The notes under the pieces were generated by a model. It ran no database searches. It worked only from the letters and a program-made list of their open reading frames with translations, and had not been told where the DNA came from. Shown in pieces: positions 12,033 through 21,933 of a stretch of 64,000 nucleotides of DNA. Positions within the stretch are counted from its first letter, which is position 1. The number at the start of each line of letters is the position of its first letter. Source of the stretch: Theodoxus fluviatilis (lineage: Eukaryota; Mollusca; Gastropoda; Cycloneritida; Neritidae); assembly GCA_034096865.1 (NCBI GenBank), contig JAWQFJ010001145.1, forward strand, positions 113,501 to 177,500, in the 5' to 3' direction. Made by a program: the position numbers and the translations under genes.

Positions 12033-13360
12033 TCTTTTCGTTCACCGGACATCAACTACCAGTACCACCCACCCACCCCCTCGCCCATTTCTAGTTTTCG
12101 CCCACCTACCTTGCTCAGTTGCTGTGTGCAATAACTGTTGAAATATTAAGAATAAGCTCATGCCCCCCTCCCATGTTGATGATCATCCATTACCAAGATA
12201 CACAAAATTGAGTCAACGACAATTTTTATGTCTGGTATGTCAAAATTCTGGATTTTGTTGTAATTTTATGTATTTAGTCACCATGATTTTGGTCAGATTT
12301 TATTTCATCAACTTCAAACTTTGCAGGATAATAGAAACACTTGAACTCTTTCATGTTCCCAAATTTTATGTAAATCCTTCGAATAGTTTAGAAGTTATTG
12401 CGTTTTTACTGTTTTGTTATTGTCTAAGTGACGGACGCTGGCCAAATTGAGGTTTTCCGCTACTTTGAGAACCTATATCTCCAAATCTTACCAAAGTAAT
12501 GCTGCAAAGAAAATTGGGTGTGGTCTACATATATAGTTGTACAATATTGGTCAATTTCAATCTAGTGCTGTATATAGTTTCTGATTTATGAAGTCCCAAA
12601 GTGGCCTTGTTGAGCAGTTTTGACGCGTTTGAAATCGTGGTTTTTGTGAACTTTGCAAGATCACTGCAAGAGCAAATATTATCAGAGACTGTTGAAACTA
12701 TGCTTTTTTCTATACCTGTGTGTAGAGAAAACATTCACAACATTTGAACCTTTTAGCTGTTTAGTAAGCACCTGGTATATGCAGCCAAAGTACCTATATT
12801 TTCGTGTTTCATTCAACGCCGCGTCGGTGTATATCTTTAAACGCCCATATCTCTGTAACTAATTATCTGATTTACTTACTCTTTTTTTTTGTTTTGCTTC
12901 TGTTGTTATGGAGATTAAGAAAATATCAATTTAATTAACATTTGTTCAATTTAAAATTTTCACTGCCGCTACCTAAATAAAGTGACAAAAAATGTACTTT
13001 TTCCTGTTGTTCCGCTTAACAAATTCGTGTTTTTGTCATTTGTTTGGCTCTTTTTCTCCCAAAATATGAAACTAGACTGGCTGAAAAAAAAGAGACTTAT
13101 TCTACACAAACATGTTTGGCATTTCTGAAAGTTCCAGACTGCTCCTGTACATATTGTATGAAATGTGATGACCGAAAGTTGCCCCCTCGGCAATTTTGTG
13201 ATCGGAGGCGCGAAAACATGTATACTAAAATATCAATATCTCATGAACTAATAAAGATATCCACTTACTTTTTTTGGTGTTATGCTTGTATTGTGTTCTT
13301 TTAAAATATCACAAAACATACACTCTCACTTAAAAATAAAATTTTGACTGCCCCTACCTA

Positions 13361-13367
13361 ATAAGAT
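13361..13367. repeat. 7-bp target-site duplication of A, right copy (ATAAGAT)
   Basis: Abuts the TACCTA end of A and is followed by the continuation of the interrupted piggyBac-like reading frame. Confidence 0.9.
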
Positions 13368-13860
13368 TATGATAAAATGGAAGGGCAGGAACCCGATCAA
13401 GCAGTACAGGAGAGGGTCAGTGTGCTGAATTTTCATGTCAAGTTGTCCCTCAAATATTGCTCACTAGTCTTGTTTTTTTTTTCTTGCTCAGATGGGTTCT
13501 CAAAGCTTGTCTGATATGTCCGAATTTATTCCTGTGTATTTTCTAAGTGTAATTTGTAGGTTTTAGTATCATCACTAAATTTTTCTTCAATTTTCAGGAT
13601 ACATTTTTTTTCAATCATGGCACCTTATGCAAATGAGCTTGTTTAGGAAAAGTTGATTTTGTGTTCAATGTGTTCCTTGTCCTTTTTCCTACCATAGACT
13701 GTACAGTTTTGCCTACTTTGCTGCATTGTAAGTAGTTGGGATTTTCCCCCCAAATGTACCTGATAAGACCCATAAATGCCGAAATACACATGCTTGGCTT
13801 AGAATTTTTCTGTTTGTCTCAGGTGTGTCTTTTCTGCTCAAATAGACATCTAATGATTGA
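13368..13860. other. Flank of A: end of the piggyBac-like fragment, then unassigned intron DNA
   Basis: The first ~40 bp continue the piggyBac-like frame (MIKWKGRNPIKQYR begins across the A junction). After that the frame closes and no further transposase is visible. AT-rich sequence without recognised features follows. Confidence 0.5.
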
Positions 13861-14231
13861 ATAGTGAGTTTCAAAACAACCCTGAAAGAAATCATCAACT
13901 AAAAATAGACCACTAAAGTTGGCGGAGTTATTTCCCTTGCTGTGGTCGATCGAAAAGACGAGCTTTCCAACGGTACTGGACGTGAACCTCTTCGCAGAAT
14001 AGATCGAAAGTTACACTTGATCCAAAAGTCATAAAATATGATGCATCAATGACATTTTTTATGTTTTTTACGAGGAGTGATGTTTTTAAAAGCCAATTCA
14101 ACCAATTTTTGATTGACAGGTTAAAAAAAACACGTGGGGGCATTTGCGAGTGTTTGAACTACTCAAAATTGATGTTATCGCAAAAACATCCAGATATGAA
14201 ATTTTCCCAACTTTTTGACCCGTGTCTTGCC
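13861..14231. mobile_element. End fragment of the TTAAGGCAAG element
   Basis: About 370 bp that match 23340-23722 closely (shared GTGAGTTTC, CTCAACTAAAAATAGACCAC-like and AAGACGAGCTTTCCAACGGT segments). Both copies end CTTGCC directly followed by TTAA. In the other copy the partner end is TTAAGGCAAGA at 21930. No left end is seen here, so this is a fragment. Confidence 0.6.
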
Positions 14232-14235
14232 TTAA

Positions 14236-16035
14236 CCTTTAGAGCGCCGCTAATTTTCGTCATTGCTTTACCCCAGAACCACAAATTTTTGTGTGTGTGG
14301 TCAAATTCGACACCACGTTTACTTAAAAAATCATCATTTATTACCTATTCAAGCTTTGAAGTAGATTTTTGGAGGGTGAGTAGAAAAATGGATGGCCTAC
14401 ACGGTGCAATTAATGAAAATACCATAGAATGTTTTTTCAGCTGCTAAAAAATATTGGAACACAGACAACAACAAAAAAACAAACAAATTCACTGTGTTTT
14501 CCTACACTGCTCTATGTATTCAAGAATACAACAGGTTTTGATGAAAATGCAAAAGTGCATAGAGTCTCCAAGTAATGGCGATACATCTGAAAATGTTTTA
14601 GGGTAAAACTAAAACAAAACAAAAAATCCTACAATTACTTACGCTAGGGAAGTCAGCCGAGTAATTTTCATCTGAATCAAGTATCCGCTCAGGACTCGAT
14701 CTACAGACCACAACACATCGCCATCGGTAGAAGCACTGTGTTTTCCTACACCGGAGCTCAACGCTGTCCAGAACCTCCCCAGGCAGCTTTGCCGCCGCTG
14801 ATCCTGTCGGCGGTGCGCACACACTTCTCCACATCTATGACAGTGCCACTTTCTCTTTTGTGCTTCCTCTGGGTTATATGGACTGCTTCTGAGTGTGGTT
14901 GGGGGTGGGGGGAGGGGTGGGGGAGGGGGTGGGGGTGGGGAAGGGTTGGTCTTCTTGTAGTTGCGCAGGGTTGTTTTTGTATTGTTCTATTGTATTCTTT
15001 TGTGTGGTGACGGGGGGTGGGATGGGGGTGGGGGGGTACGTCTTAGTGGTCTTGTCTCTGTTCATATGTATTATTTATTGTCACTTAAAAGGGGGGTGGG
15101 TGGGTGGGTGTATCATCTTAGTTTGTTCCTCTTTTGTCAACAGTTCTTAAATAGTAACTTTAATTGTTCATTGTATATTGCCCCATTTACCAGTTAATCC
15201 TTTGGTTTCAGGTGCAGTCTTATCTCTTGTCTGTGTGCAGCTGCGTGAGTGAGGTACATCGGGAAATGTCCATGTTTTTTGCATAAACGGCGTGTTAGGG
15301 TGTGTAAGCGATGCGTGTGTTTGGCTTTTTGTTTTGTTTCTTTTTTAGCCTTCATCACTTAGTTTTCCTCGTGCTCGTTTTTTAAATGATGTCACTTGGC
15401 GCAATAAATTACTGTGTACTGTGTACTGTGTACTGCTCTATTGATTCAAGAATACAACAGCTTTTGATTACTTGGAAATACATCTGAAAATGTTTTAGTG
15501 TAAAACAAAACAAAAAATCCTACAGTTACTGTCGCTAGGGAAGTCAGCCGAGTAATTTTCATCTGAATCAAGCCTCCGCTCCTCCTCAGCTCCTGTCGAT
15601 CTACAGACCACGACACATCGATCGGTCGAACTCGAAGCACGTGCTTGCTCTCTCTCCCATCACATCAATGTCAGTAAAGCCTTCGAATTCATATTCTGAG
15701 AGTCAGAATCGAAAAATAACTCCACAAGCGCTTCAATTTCTTCGTCAGTCGCCATACTGGCTAAGAAAAAAGTTTCGTTCACAAACGGCGAAGACAAACT
15801 TCATGAAAAAAATTCACTGAAAATTCGCAACGCGCCCATTCGAAAATCAAAATGGCGGATCTCGTTGCCACGTGATCACTGCACATGACTGTGATATTTT
15901 TAGAACAGCATTACTCGAAGGGAGCGTTAGGCAAGTCAACAGAGCACGTCACTATCGCTTGTCGACCTGTGTCGACAGCGGACGTCTGGGGAATGTACGC
16001 TGTGTCGACTCAAGTCGACAGCGGCGCTCTAAAGG
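14236..16035 (-). mobile_element. piggyBac-like non-autonomous element, CCTTTAGAGCGCCGCT ends
   Basis: TTAA at 14232-14235 and 16036-16039 flank perfect 16-bp inverted termini CCTTTAGAGCGCCGCT. On the minus strand an ATG near 15756 starts MATDEEIEALVELFFDSDS, the acidic N-terminus typical of piggyBac-type transposases, then stops. A ~110-bp segment around GGGAAGTCAGCCGAGTAATT is present twice (14640-14720 and 15530-15610). G-rich tracts (14895-14945 and 15010-15105) fill the middle. A sister element is at 48138-49264. Confidence 0.85.
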
Positions 16036-16285
16036 TTAAACTTCACAGAGCAAATGAAGCATTAAAGGATGGATAGATGGATGGATGGATGGATGGAGCT
16101 TCAGGACCTAGCAGCATGCATCAAAGGAAACAAATCAGCAAGCACAGAGGCCAAAAGCAAGGCCTGACTAATACACAAGTCTGTGGCAAGGGGCGCTCAT
16201 CTCCAATTGGAAAAGTACATAAACTACTTCCCAATTATGCACATTATAGTTTCCTGGACCATGTCAAAAGCAGTACAGGATGTTC

Positions 16286-16318
16286 TTCTCTCTCTCTCTC
16301 GCTCTCTCTCTCTCATCA
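16286..16318. repeat. (CT)n microsatellite
   Basis: Short TC/CT run with one CG interruption in calcineurin intron 5. Confidence 0.85.
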
Positions 16319-16575
16319 ATCATTACAAAGAGCCGGAATACTCCTGCTACTTGCTTTAGAATTTGGTCATCCAACAGACTTAATTTCTCTACACAGCATC
16401 AAAGGCAATCAATAGTGGAACCATGTTCATCCTTAGGCATGTAGAGCAACTCAATACCATCTCTCATACATCAGATATCACTATATCATGGAGCATAGGA
16501 TTTTTTGTTTCTCATGACATATGCTTAGGAACAGAGTGGGGTAGGGATGGGAGGGAGGTGGGCGTGCGTGTGTGC

Positions 16576-16577
<2 letters not shown>

Positions 16578-16621
<44 letters not shown>

Positions 16622-16622
16622 A
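16578..16622. repeat. (GT)n microsatellite next to exon 5
   Basis: About 20 GT units ending 38 bp from the exon 5 donor on the minus strand. An alternating purine-pyrimidine tract. Confidence 0.92.
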
Positions 16623-16659
16623 CGCGCGCACTGCAAAAGTCAGAAGGAGGGGATCTTAC

Positions 16660-16805
16660 CTTCCGCACATCATCTAATGTGTGGACTTCAGGTGAAAGCC
16701 CACCGTGGACGCACAGGAACTGTTGATTCATTAAAGCTGCAAGTGGCAGGCAGTCAAAGGCTTCCATACATCCCTCATAGACTCTCTCTGTGTACTTTAT
16801 TTTAC
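16660..16805 (-). CDS. PPP3C: Calcineurin A, coding exon 5
   Basis: 146-nt exon with acceptor GCTTTCAG and donor GTAAGA. It encodes [20 protein letters not shown] and [18 protein letters not shown], then HTLDDVRK. The CVHGG motif supplies another metal-liganding His. The exon lies only 40 bp from a (GT)n microsatellite and close to a 17-20-bp minisatellite, so its borders are worth confirming with RNA data, but the splice sites and phases agree with both neighbours. Confidence 0.94.
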
Positions 16806-16861
16806 CTGAAAGCAAAAATCACAGTGCATCAGTGGTGCCCATCTCTCAATCACGTCTCACC

Positions 16862-17645
16862 AGTATGGTCAGAGAGCACCAGAATGGTCACAGAGCACCA
16901 GCGTGGTCACAGCGCACCAGCGTGGTCACAGCGCACCAGTATGGTTATATAGTACAGCATGGTTATATAGTACAGCATGGTTATATAGTACCAGCGTGGT
17001 CAAAGCGCACCAGCGTGGTCAAAGCGCACCAGCGTGGTCACAGCGCACCAGCATGGTCAGAGCACCAGCATGGTCACAGCACACCAGCGTGGTCACAGCG
17101 CACCAGTATGGTTATATAGTACAGCATGGTTATATAGTACCAGCGTGGTCAAAGCGCACCAGCGTGGTCAAAGCACACCAGCGTGGTCACAGCGCACCAG
17201 CATGGTCAGAGCACCAGCGTGGTCACACCGCACCAGCATGGTCACAGCACACCAGCATGGTCACAGCACACCAGCATGGTCACAGCACACCAGCATGGTG
17301 AGAGCACCAGCATGGTCAGAGCACCAGTGTGGTCACAGCGCACCAGCGTGGTCAGAGCACCAGCATGGTCAGAGCACCAGCGTGGTTATATAGTACCAGC
17401 ATGGTCACAGAACCAGCGTGGTCACAGCGCATAAGCGTGCTCACAGCCCACCAGCATGGTCACAGCCCACCAGCGTGGTCACAGAGCACCAGCATGGTCA
17501 CAGCACCAGCATCGTCACAGAGCATCAGCATGGTCACAGAGCACCAGTATGGCACAGAGTATCAGTATGGTCACAGCACCAGTATGGTCACAGAGCACCA
17601 GTATGGTCACAGAGCACCAGTATGGTTGGTCACAGAGCATCATCA
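16862..17645. repeat. Minisatellite, ~17-20-bp unit (CACCAGCATGGTCACAG)
   Basis: About 40 imperfect units of CACCAGCRTGGTCACAGCG type in calcineurin intron 4, immediately upstream of exon 5 in the gene's direction. Variant units contain GGTTATATAGTAC and recur in blocks, so higher-order duplication is visible. All open frames here (repeated HQHGHS or APAWSQ) are products of the repeat. Confidence 0.93.
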
Positions 17646-17909
17646 CAAGGTGAAATGAGAAGGACATGCTTTGACATCTACCTCATGCCTACTTTAATTC
17701 AAACCCATCTGAGTTGCTGGTCAGTTTATTTGTGGCAAATTTTAAAATGATGCTTCTACCACAGAGGCCTGCAAACTAACCAGAATACTCACCTACCTAA
17801 TACATATGAAAGACACAATGACAACCATGAATACATAGGCAACACTAGGTCATGGCAAAATATCATAGCATATTTTATAAATGGGAGGTGGCTGAGTGGA
17901 GATATTTGG

Positions 17910-17910
<1 letters not shown>

Positions 17911-18002
<92 letters not shown>
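17911..18002. repeat. (GA)n microsatellite, ~45 units
   Basis: Uninterrupted GA run of about 92 bp. The adjacent 18042-18090 segment is GT-rich. Confidence 0.95.
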
Positions 18003-18005
<3 letters not shown>

Positions 18006-18184
18006 AAGCAAGAACAACACAGACTAAGAATGAGTTGAGTTTCTGTGTGTGTTGTGTGTGTATGTGTGTGTGTGTGTTGTGTGTTTGTCGTGTGTGAATA
18101 TGGATGGATGGATGGTGTTCTACGGTCTATCAGCCTTTGTAGGCTATGCAAGGCCATTTAGCACGAAAAATCACTAGAATTGTT

Positions 18185-19087
18185 CAGACCTGCCAACCCA
18201 CCATCCTGCCAAAGAGTAGCATCCAGAGCTTTTTGGAGTAGCATTTAAGAAATGGGCGTAGCACACACGCAGAAGAAGGAAAATGCCGATGTTTGCACTG
18301 CCGAATGGGCAAGGCACTTCACAATCGCAGTGGTTTTTGTTCGACCACATCCGTACTCCTGTGCAATCGCGTTCCCAGGAAACATATTCCGAAAAAGTGG
18401 CCCCGCGTGATCTGCTGCACTGATGGGTACATTGTGTTCCACAAGGAACGATGTGAACAAACATTCTGCTAAAATGACTGATTGATCGTCCTCCGCAGTC
18501 GCTGGCTTGAAATAGGCAGTGAGCGGTTTGCTCGGCTTTTCCGCGGCTTTCTTCTTGTATGTGGCAGTACCCACATGTTTCTCGATGTCAAACCGCCCCC
18601 GTGAGCAATCGAAAAATCGGTCTGACAGTACGTGCATCTTGCGGCTGAGGAGCTATTTGCAGATCTGACCATACATGGATACTCCTTGGTGTAGTCTGCT
18701 TTAAAGTGCTGACAACTGGGTCGAGACTTTGGTGCCTTCTTTGGGGGCGTAGCAGCGAGATCGACAGCAGGCGTCTTTCGCTTCGACGCCATTTTTGCGG
18801 TCAAACAACTGCGCTTCGGGTGTTTCCAGCAATTCCGCACGGGGGGTTAAAACGCAACTCGATTGGTCGGTTACAGTACACAATTCTACGTGAAGGTCAA
18901 AAGTTAAGTTCGAGGCTGGCACGCGGGTCGCTCGCTTTTTCATGAATGGATTTTTTTTAAAGGTCTAAAACAAAAATTTACGTCATTTTTTTTTTAAAGC
19001 GTAGTTTTTACGGACGAGCGTAGCAGCGTAGCAAGCATGTCGAAATCGTAGCATGCTACGCCTAAATCGTAGCACTTGGCAGGTCTG
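18185..19087 (-). mobile_element. CAGACCTG-ended element (903 bp), 6-bp duplication
   Basis: The inverted ends CAGACCTGCCAA and TTGGCAGGTCTG are flanked by ATTGTT (18179-18184 and 19088-19093). It encodes the N-terminal part of a zinc-finger transposase on the minus strand and is the longer relative of the MITE at 3710-4056. A 6-bp duplication is shorter than the usual 8 bp of hAT elements. Confidence 0.9.
18245..18792 (-). pseudogene. Zinc-finger N-terminus of a hAT-like transposase, frameshifted
   Basis: The minus-strand ATG at 18792 gives MASKRKTPAVDL, then RCTYCQTDFSIAHGG, a frameshift near 18595, then RFDIEKHVGTATYKKK (together a C-x2-C-x(n)-H-x(n)-H finger of BED-like type), then DQSVILAECLFTSFLVEHNV and ISAADHAGPLFRNMFP. 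This finger plus helical segment is common at the start of hAT-like proteins in invertebrate genomes. The catalytic core is deleted. A second finger of the same type (CTFCKKDIKFNVSHGG) lies in 25001-26029. Confidence 0.7.
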
Positions 19088-19264
19088 ATTGTTTAGAGTA
19101 AACGCTAATCAAGTCATGGTGTCCCTAGGTATTTGCCTCTTACGATTCACGTAGGGAGATGCAGTGGATCAATTCTTACCCCAAACCCACAGGGTGAGTC
19201 ATGTGTGAAATAAAGACCAAGATTAAAAAGATAGAAACCATATGAAATGGTTCACATAAAATAA

Positions 19265-19525
19265 ATGTTTATAAAAACCGCTGGCGCTGAACCTCCAGGT
19301 TTTGGCATAAAAAAAAACAAAAACAACAACAACAAAAAGATCGGGTTCAAACCCGCAACCTCTCAAGAAAAGAGGGGGGAAAAAAGTAAGGTTCGAACCC
19401 GCAACCTCTCATGTGTAAAACGGGTGGGGTGGCTCTCTCTCTCTCTCGAATACCATACATACATTAACAAAAAAAAAGCTTCTGTGCGGATTCGAACCCG
19501 TACGCGCATCCCCTACAACCAAGTG
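19265..19525 (-). repeat. tRNA-derived SINE-like repeat, minus orientation
   Basis: Contains several B-box-like motifs read on the minus strand (GGTTGCGGGTTCGAACC, GGGTTCGAATCCG) and a tail AAAACCGCTGGCGCTGAACC shared, inverted, with 39115-39145. A and T tracts separate the modules. The repeated B boxes suggest internal duplication. Confidence 0.5.
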
Positions 19526-19534
19526 AATACATGA

Positions 19535-19708
19535 CGTTTCGTACCCTGGACATTTCGTACCCTGGATGTTTCGTACCCTGGTCGTTGTGTACCTCATTTA
19601 GTTGATTCATACCTTTTCTACCCTAACCCTAACTCTAACCCTAACTCCTCTAACCCTAGGTACAAAACGACTAGGTACAAAACGTCCAGGGTACGAAACG
19701 ACCAGCAT
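19535..19708. repeat. Inverted-repeat MITE with internal telomere-like (CCCTAA)n
   Basis: The left arm has three GTTTCGTACCCTGG units (19544-19582). The right arm has the complement (GTCCAGGGTACGAAACGAC, 19685-19703, and two GTACAAAACG units). The loop holds CCCTAACCCTAACTCTAACC and similar units, an interstitial telomere-type sequence of about 45 bp. Confidence 0.75.
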
Positions 19709-19718
19709 CATAAAATAA

Positions 19719-20550
19719 ACAAGGGCAAAGCCCATACGCCTCACATGCTTGACCTTGACATGACCTTGACCTTTACATGACCTTCAGGTGGTATTCAAGG
19801 TCAAACAACTAAACCTAGCAATGACATCATAACTATGAACTGCTTTACACATTTTTCCTACCAAAATACATGTGACCTTGACCCAAGGTCAAGGTCATCC
19901 AAGGTCATGCAACACAAAGCTGTTAATTCAAGACTTAGGAAGCACAATGGTGATTATTGGCACTTTCTACCATGAGATATGGTCACTTTTAGTGGTTCAC
20001 TACCCCATTTTGGTCACATTTCATAAGGGTCAAAGTGACCTTGACCTTGATGATATGTGACCAAATGTGTCTCATGATGAAAGTATAACATGTGCCCCAC
20101 ATAATTATTAAGTTTGAAACAGTTATCTTCCATAGTTCAGGGTCAGGGTCACTTCAAAATATGTATACAATCCAACTTTGAAGAGCTCCTGTGACCTTGA
20201 CCTTGAAGCAAGGTCAACCAAACTGGTATAAAAAGATAGGGCTTACTTTGCCCTATATACCATATATAGGTCAGGTATCCAATCTCAAAAACTTCAGAGA
20301 AAATTGAGAAAATGTGAAAAATGACTGTTTTTTAAAGACATTTATAGCCCCTGCGACCTTGACCTTGAAGCAAGGTTAAGTCACTATGTATGTTTTTTGA
20401 GGCCTTGTCATCATACACCATCATGCCACATTTGGTATTAATAGACTTAATAGTCTCCCAGAAAAATCCAACGTTAAAATTTTCGGACGCCCGGACGGAC
20501 GAAAAGGGTGAGTACATAGACTCACTTTTGCTTCACATGTGAGTCAAAAA
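19719..20550. mobile_element. TCAAGGTCA-rich repeat, copy 1
   Basis: Starts ACAAGGGCAAAGCCC (a GGGC-AAA-GCCC hairpin) and ends GACTCACTTTTGCTTCACAT plus GTGAGTCAAAAA, which contains a GACTCAC/GTGAGTC hairpin. It carries many TGACCTTGA/TCAAGGTCA motifs, often in direct repeat with no spacer. Seven copies occur in the window, all in the same orientation. No coding capacity. The class is uncertain; the hairpin-bearing ends and lack of a clear duplication recall Helitron/Helentron-type non-autonomous elements. Confidence 0.8.
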
Positions 20551-20745
20551 GTCACTTTCTTTTCAAACCTCGATTCTGAAAATTTGATACATTCAATCGG
20601 ACCTAACTTCCAGTAAGTGTGCAAAATGTCAAGGAAATCCGTCCAGTAGTTTTTGAGATATCAGCCGTTAAGTCGGGATTGACAGACAGACAGACAGACA
20701 GACAGATAAAGCTGTGAGGACCTCCAGTAAACCTGGAGGGACAAG
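20551..20745. repeat. ~190-bp repeat with a CCTCCAGTAAACCTGGAGG hairpin
   Basis: An inverted copy lies at 37907-38105 (shared ACTTAACGGC, GGACGGATTTCC-like and CCAGGTTTACTGGAGGTCC segments). A (GACA)n tract is included. It ends 17 bp before the donor side of calcineurin exon 4. Confidence 0.7.
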
Positions 20746-20761
20746 ATAATCAGGTACTTAC

Positions 20762-20873
20762 ATTCTTGCTTAAATGTGAAGTATTCTGTCAAATGCCTGC
20801 ATTCGTGGTTGCCCCGCAACAGGAAAAATGTGTCAGCATACAGAATTTTCAAAGCCCAAAGGTACAAAACACA
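20762..20873 (-). CDS. PPP3C: Calcineurin A, coding exon 4
   Basis: 112-nt exon with acceptor TTTTCAG and donor GTAAGT. It encodes [20 protein letters not shown] and then the [18 protein letters not shown] stretch. GNHE is the third conserved PPP signature and carries the metal-binding Asn and the catalytic His. Intron 3, between this exon and exon 3, is about 24.2 kb and contains transposon C, a Kolobok-like element and several other insertions. The phase is 0 in and 1 out. Confidence 0.95.
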
Positions 20874-20941
20874 CTGAAAAGAGAAGAACACATCCATCAT
20901 TACAAAGAAATAGCAGTAGTAATGCAAATTATAAAATTGTA

Positions 20942-21929
20942 AGATTCTCCAACTGGTTCTAACAACAAGTCTTTCATGACTTCACCCTTGCACTTGTTGG
21001 TATGCAACTAATACAATACATCTATCAGAAGCCCAGCTTCAGATAGTATCTATCATGACCAGAAATGTCAGGTCATGATAACAAGATAAACACCTTGTTT
21101 ATAATAGTAATGGGAAAATTGTGCAAGAACAAAAAAATGACCAGAACTGTCACAGAGCTAATACGTCACGTTTCTTAGTTGATGCCCACATCAAGAGCAT
21201 TCTTGGAGTTCACATGAGCAGTGAAGCAATCAGAGTAAGCCAAGCAGAACAAGGGGTCCGCTAAACCTGCAATCACTGTTCAGATTCCAGGAACAATGTC
21301 ATTTTTATTGGTCAGTTAAGCTCCAGGCCATTGGATTGGCTCAAGTTGACCGAAAGTGATAGTGTGAAGCATTCATCACAATTGTTTTTTATTCCTGCAC
21401 CAAAAATAATCTTTCAGCATAATTTCTTGGTTCTCATACCCAGCTGATGGGTAAGATGTCTATGAATGCAAGGCGGCCATCATGAAATACTCCCCAAAGG
21501 TTAACATTTACAGTTCAAGACAAGCACACTTTCTGATGAAATGCCATAAGGCCAGGATACATTATTTCATCCAACATTTCGAGACATGGAAGACATGCCA
21601 CAGCCAATAAGGCTTCACTTCAATCCTTTCGATGACTATCAGGATTTTCTTTCAAAATACTGCACAACTCTCTCATCAATCCATTTATTTCTAATCAATC
21701 AATCATTCCTAAATGAAGCCAGAGCAAACAACAGCAAGGCTAATGATCATCTACTCAAGTGCCAAGTGATTTAAACAGAACTCAAAAGTTGTGGCTTCTT
21801 CCACACACCCTGCATATGCCCTCCAGTCTAACTGACCAATCCAAACGAGTCATGGAGAGTATTTTGTGAAGTATCAAACTACACCATATTGTCAGCAGTA
21901 ATTGTGACCTTCTCCAAAGCTGTTTTCAC
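20942..21929. other. Intron 3 sequence without recognised features
   Basis: AT-rich intron DNA upstream of exon 4. No domain, repeat match or RNA structure recognised. Confidence 0.5.
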
Positions 21930-21933
21930 TTAA

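Larger units (their letters stand above)
6111..12975 (+). mobile_element. Transposon B (TAGGTA family), full-length, nested in A
   Basis: The termini TAGGTAGCGGCAG (6111) and CTGCCGCTACCTA (12975) form a 13-bp perfect inverted repeat. The flanks are identical 7-mers AATAAAG (6104-6110 and 12976-12982). Length is 6,865 bp. It contains one multi-exon plus-strand gene (6739-12032), a ~630-bp 5' region and a ~940-bp 3' region without genes. A tRNA-derived SINE lies in its second intron. B entered the 3' part of A after the deletion in A, or at least independently of it. Confidence 0.92.
3233..13360 (+). mobile_element. Transposon A (TAGGTA family), internally deleted, host of B
   Basis: The left end TAGGTAGGGGC at 3233 and the right end GCCCCTACCTA at 13360 are inverted repeats. 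The flanks are the identical 7-mers ATAAGAT at 3226-3232 and 13361-13367. Removing B (6111-12975 plus one 7-bp duplication) leaves about 3.26 kb. A carries exon 1 and a fused 5'/3' remnant of the same gene that is complete in B. The right-end ~130 bp resembles the right ends of B and C. Inserting A broke the piggyBac-like ORF; excising one duplication in silico re-joins that ORF in frame. Confidence 0.9.
18100..19205 (+). repeat. GATGGA / GTAGGCTAT repeat split by a CAGACCTG element
   Basis: Left part 18100-18184 (GATGGATGGATGG, then TATCAGCCTTTGTAGGCTAT) and right part 19094-19205 (TATTTGCCTCTTACGATTC ... CCCACAGGG) align with the uninterrupted copy at 672-805. The element 18185-19087 sits between them. 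Confidence 0.65.

Noticed and set aside
6111..12975. Reading the B gene as a host gene nested in calcineurin
   Set aside because: It is bounded by 13-bp inverted repeats and 7-bp duplications and has two broken relatives with the same kind of ends nearby.
16790..17750. Several overlapping His/Ser/Trp-rich open frames; array resembling CRISPR spacing
   Set aside because: The units are contiguous 17-20-bp minisatellite repeats without unique spacers, in a eukaryotic intron. The frames exist because the unit lacks stops.
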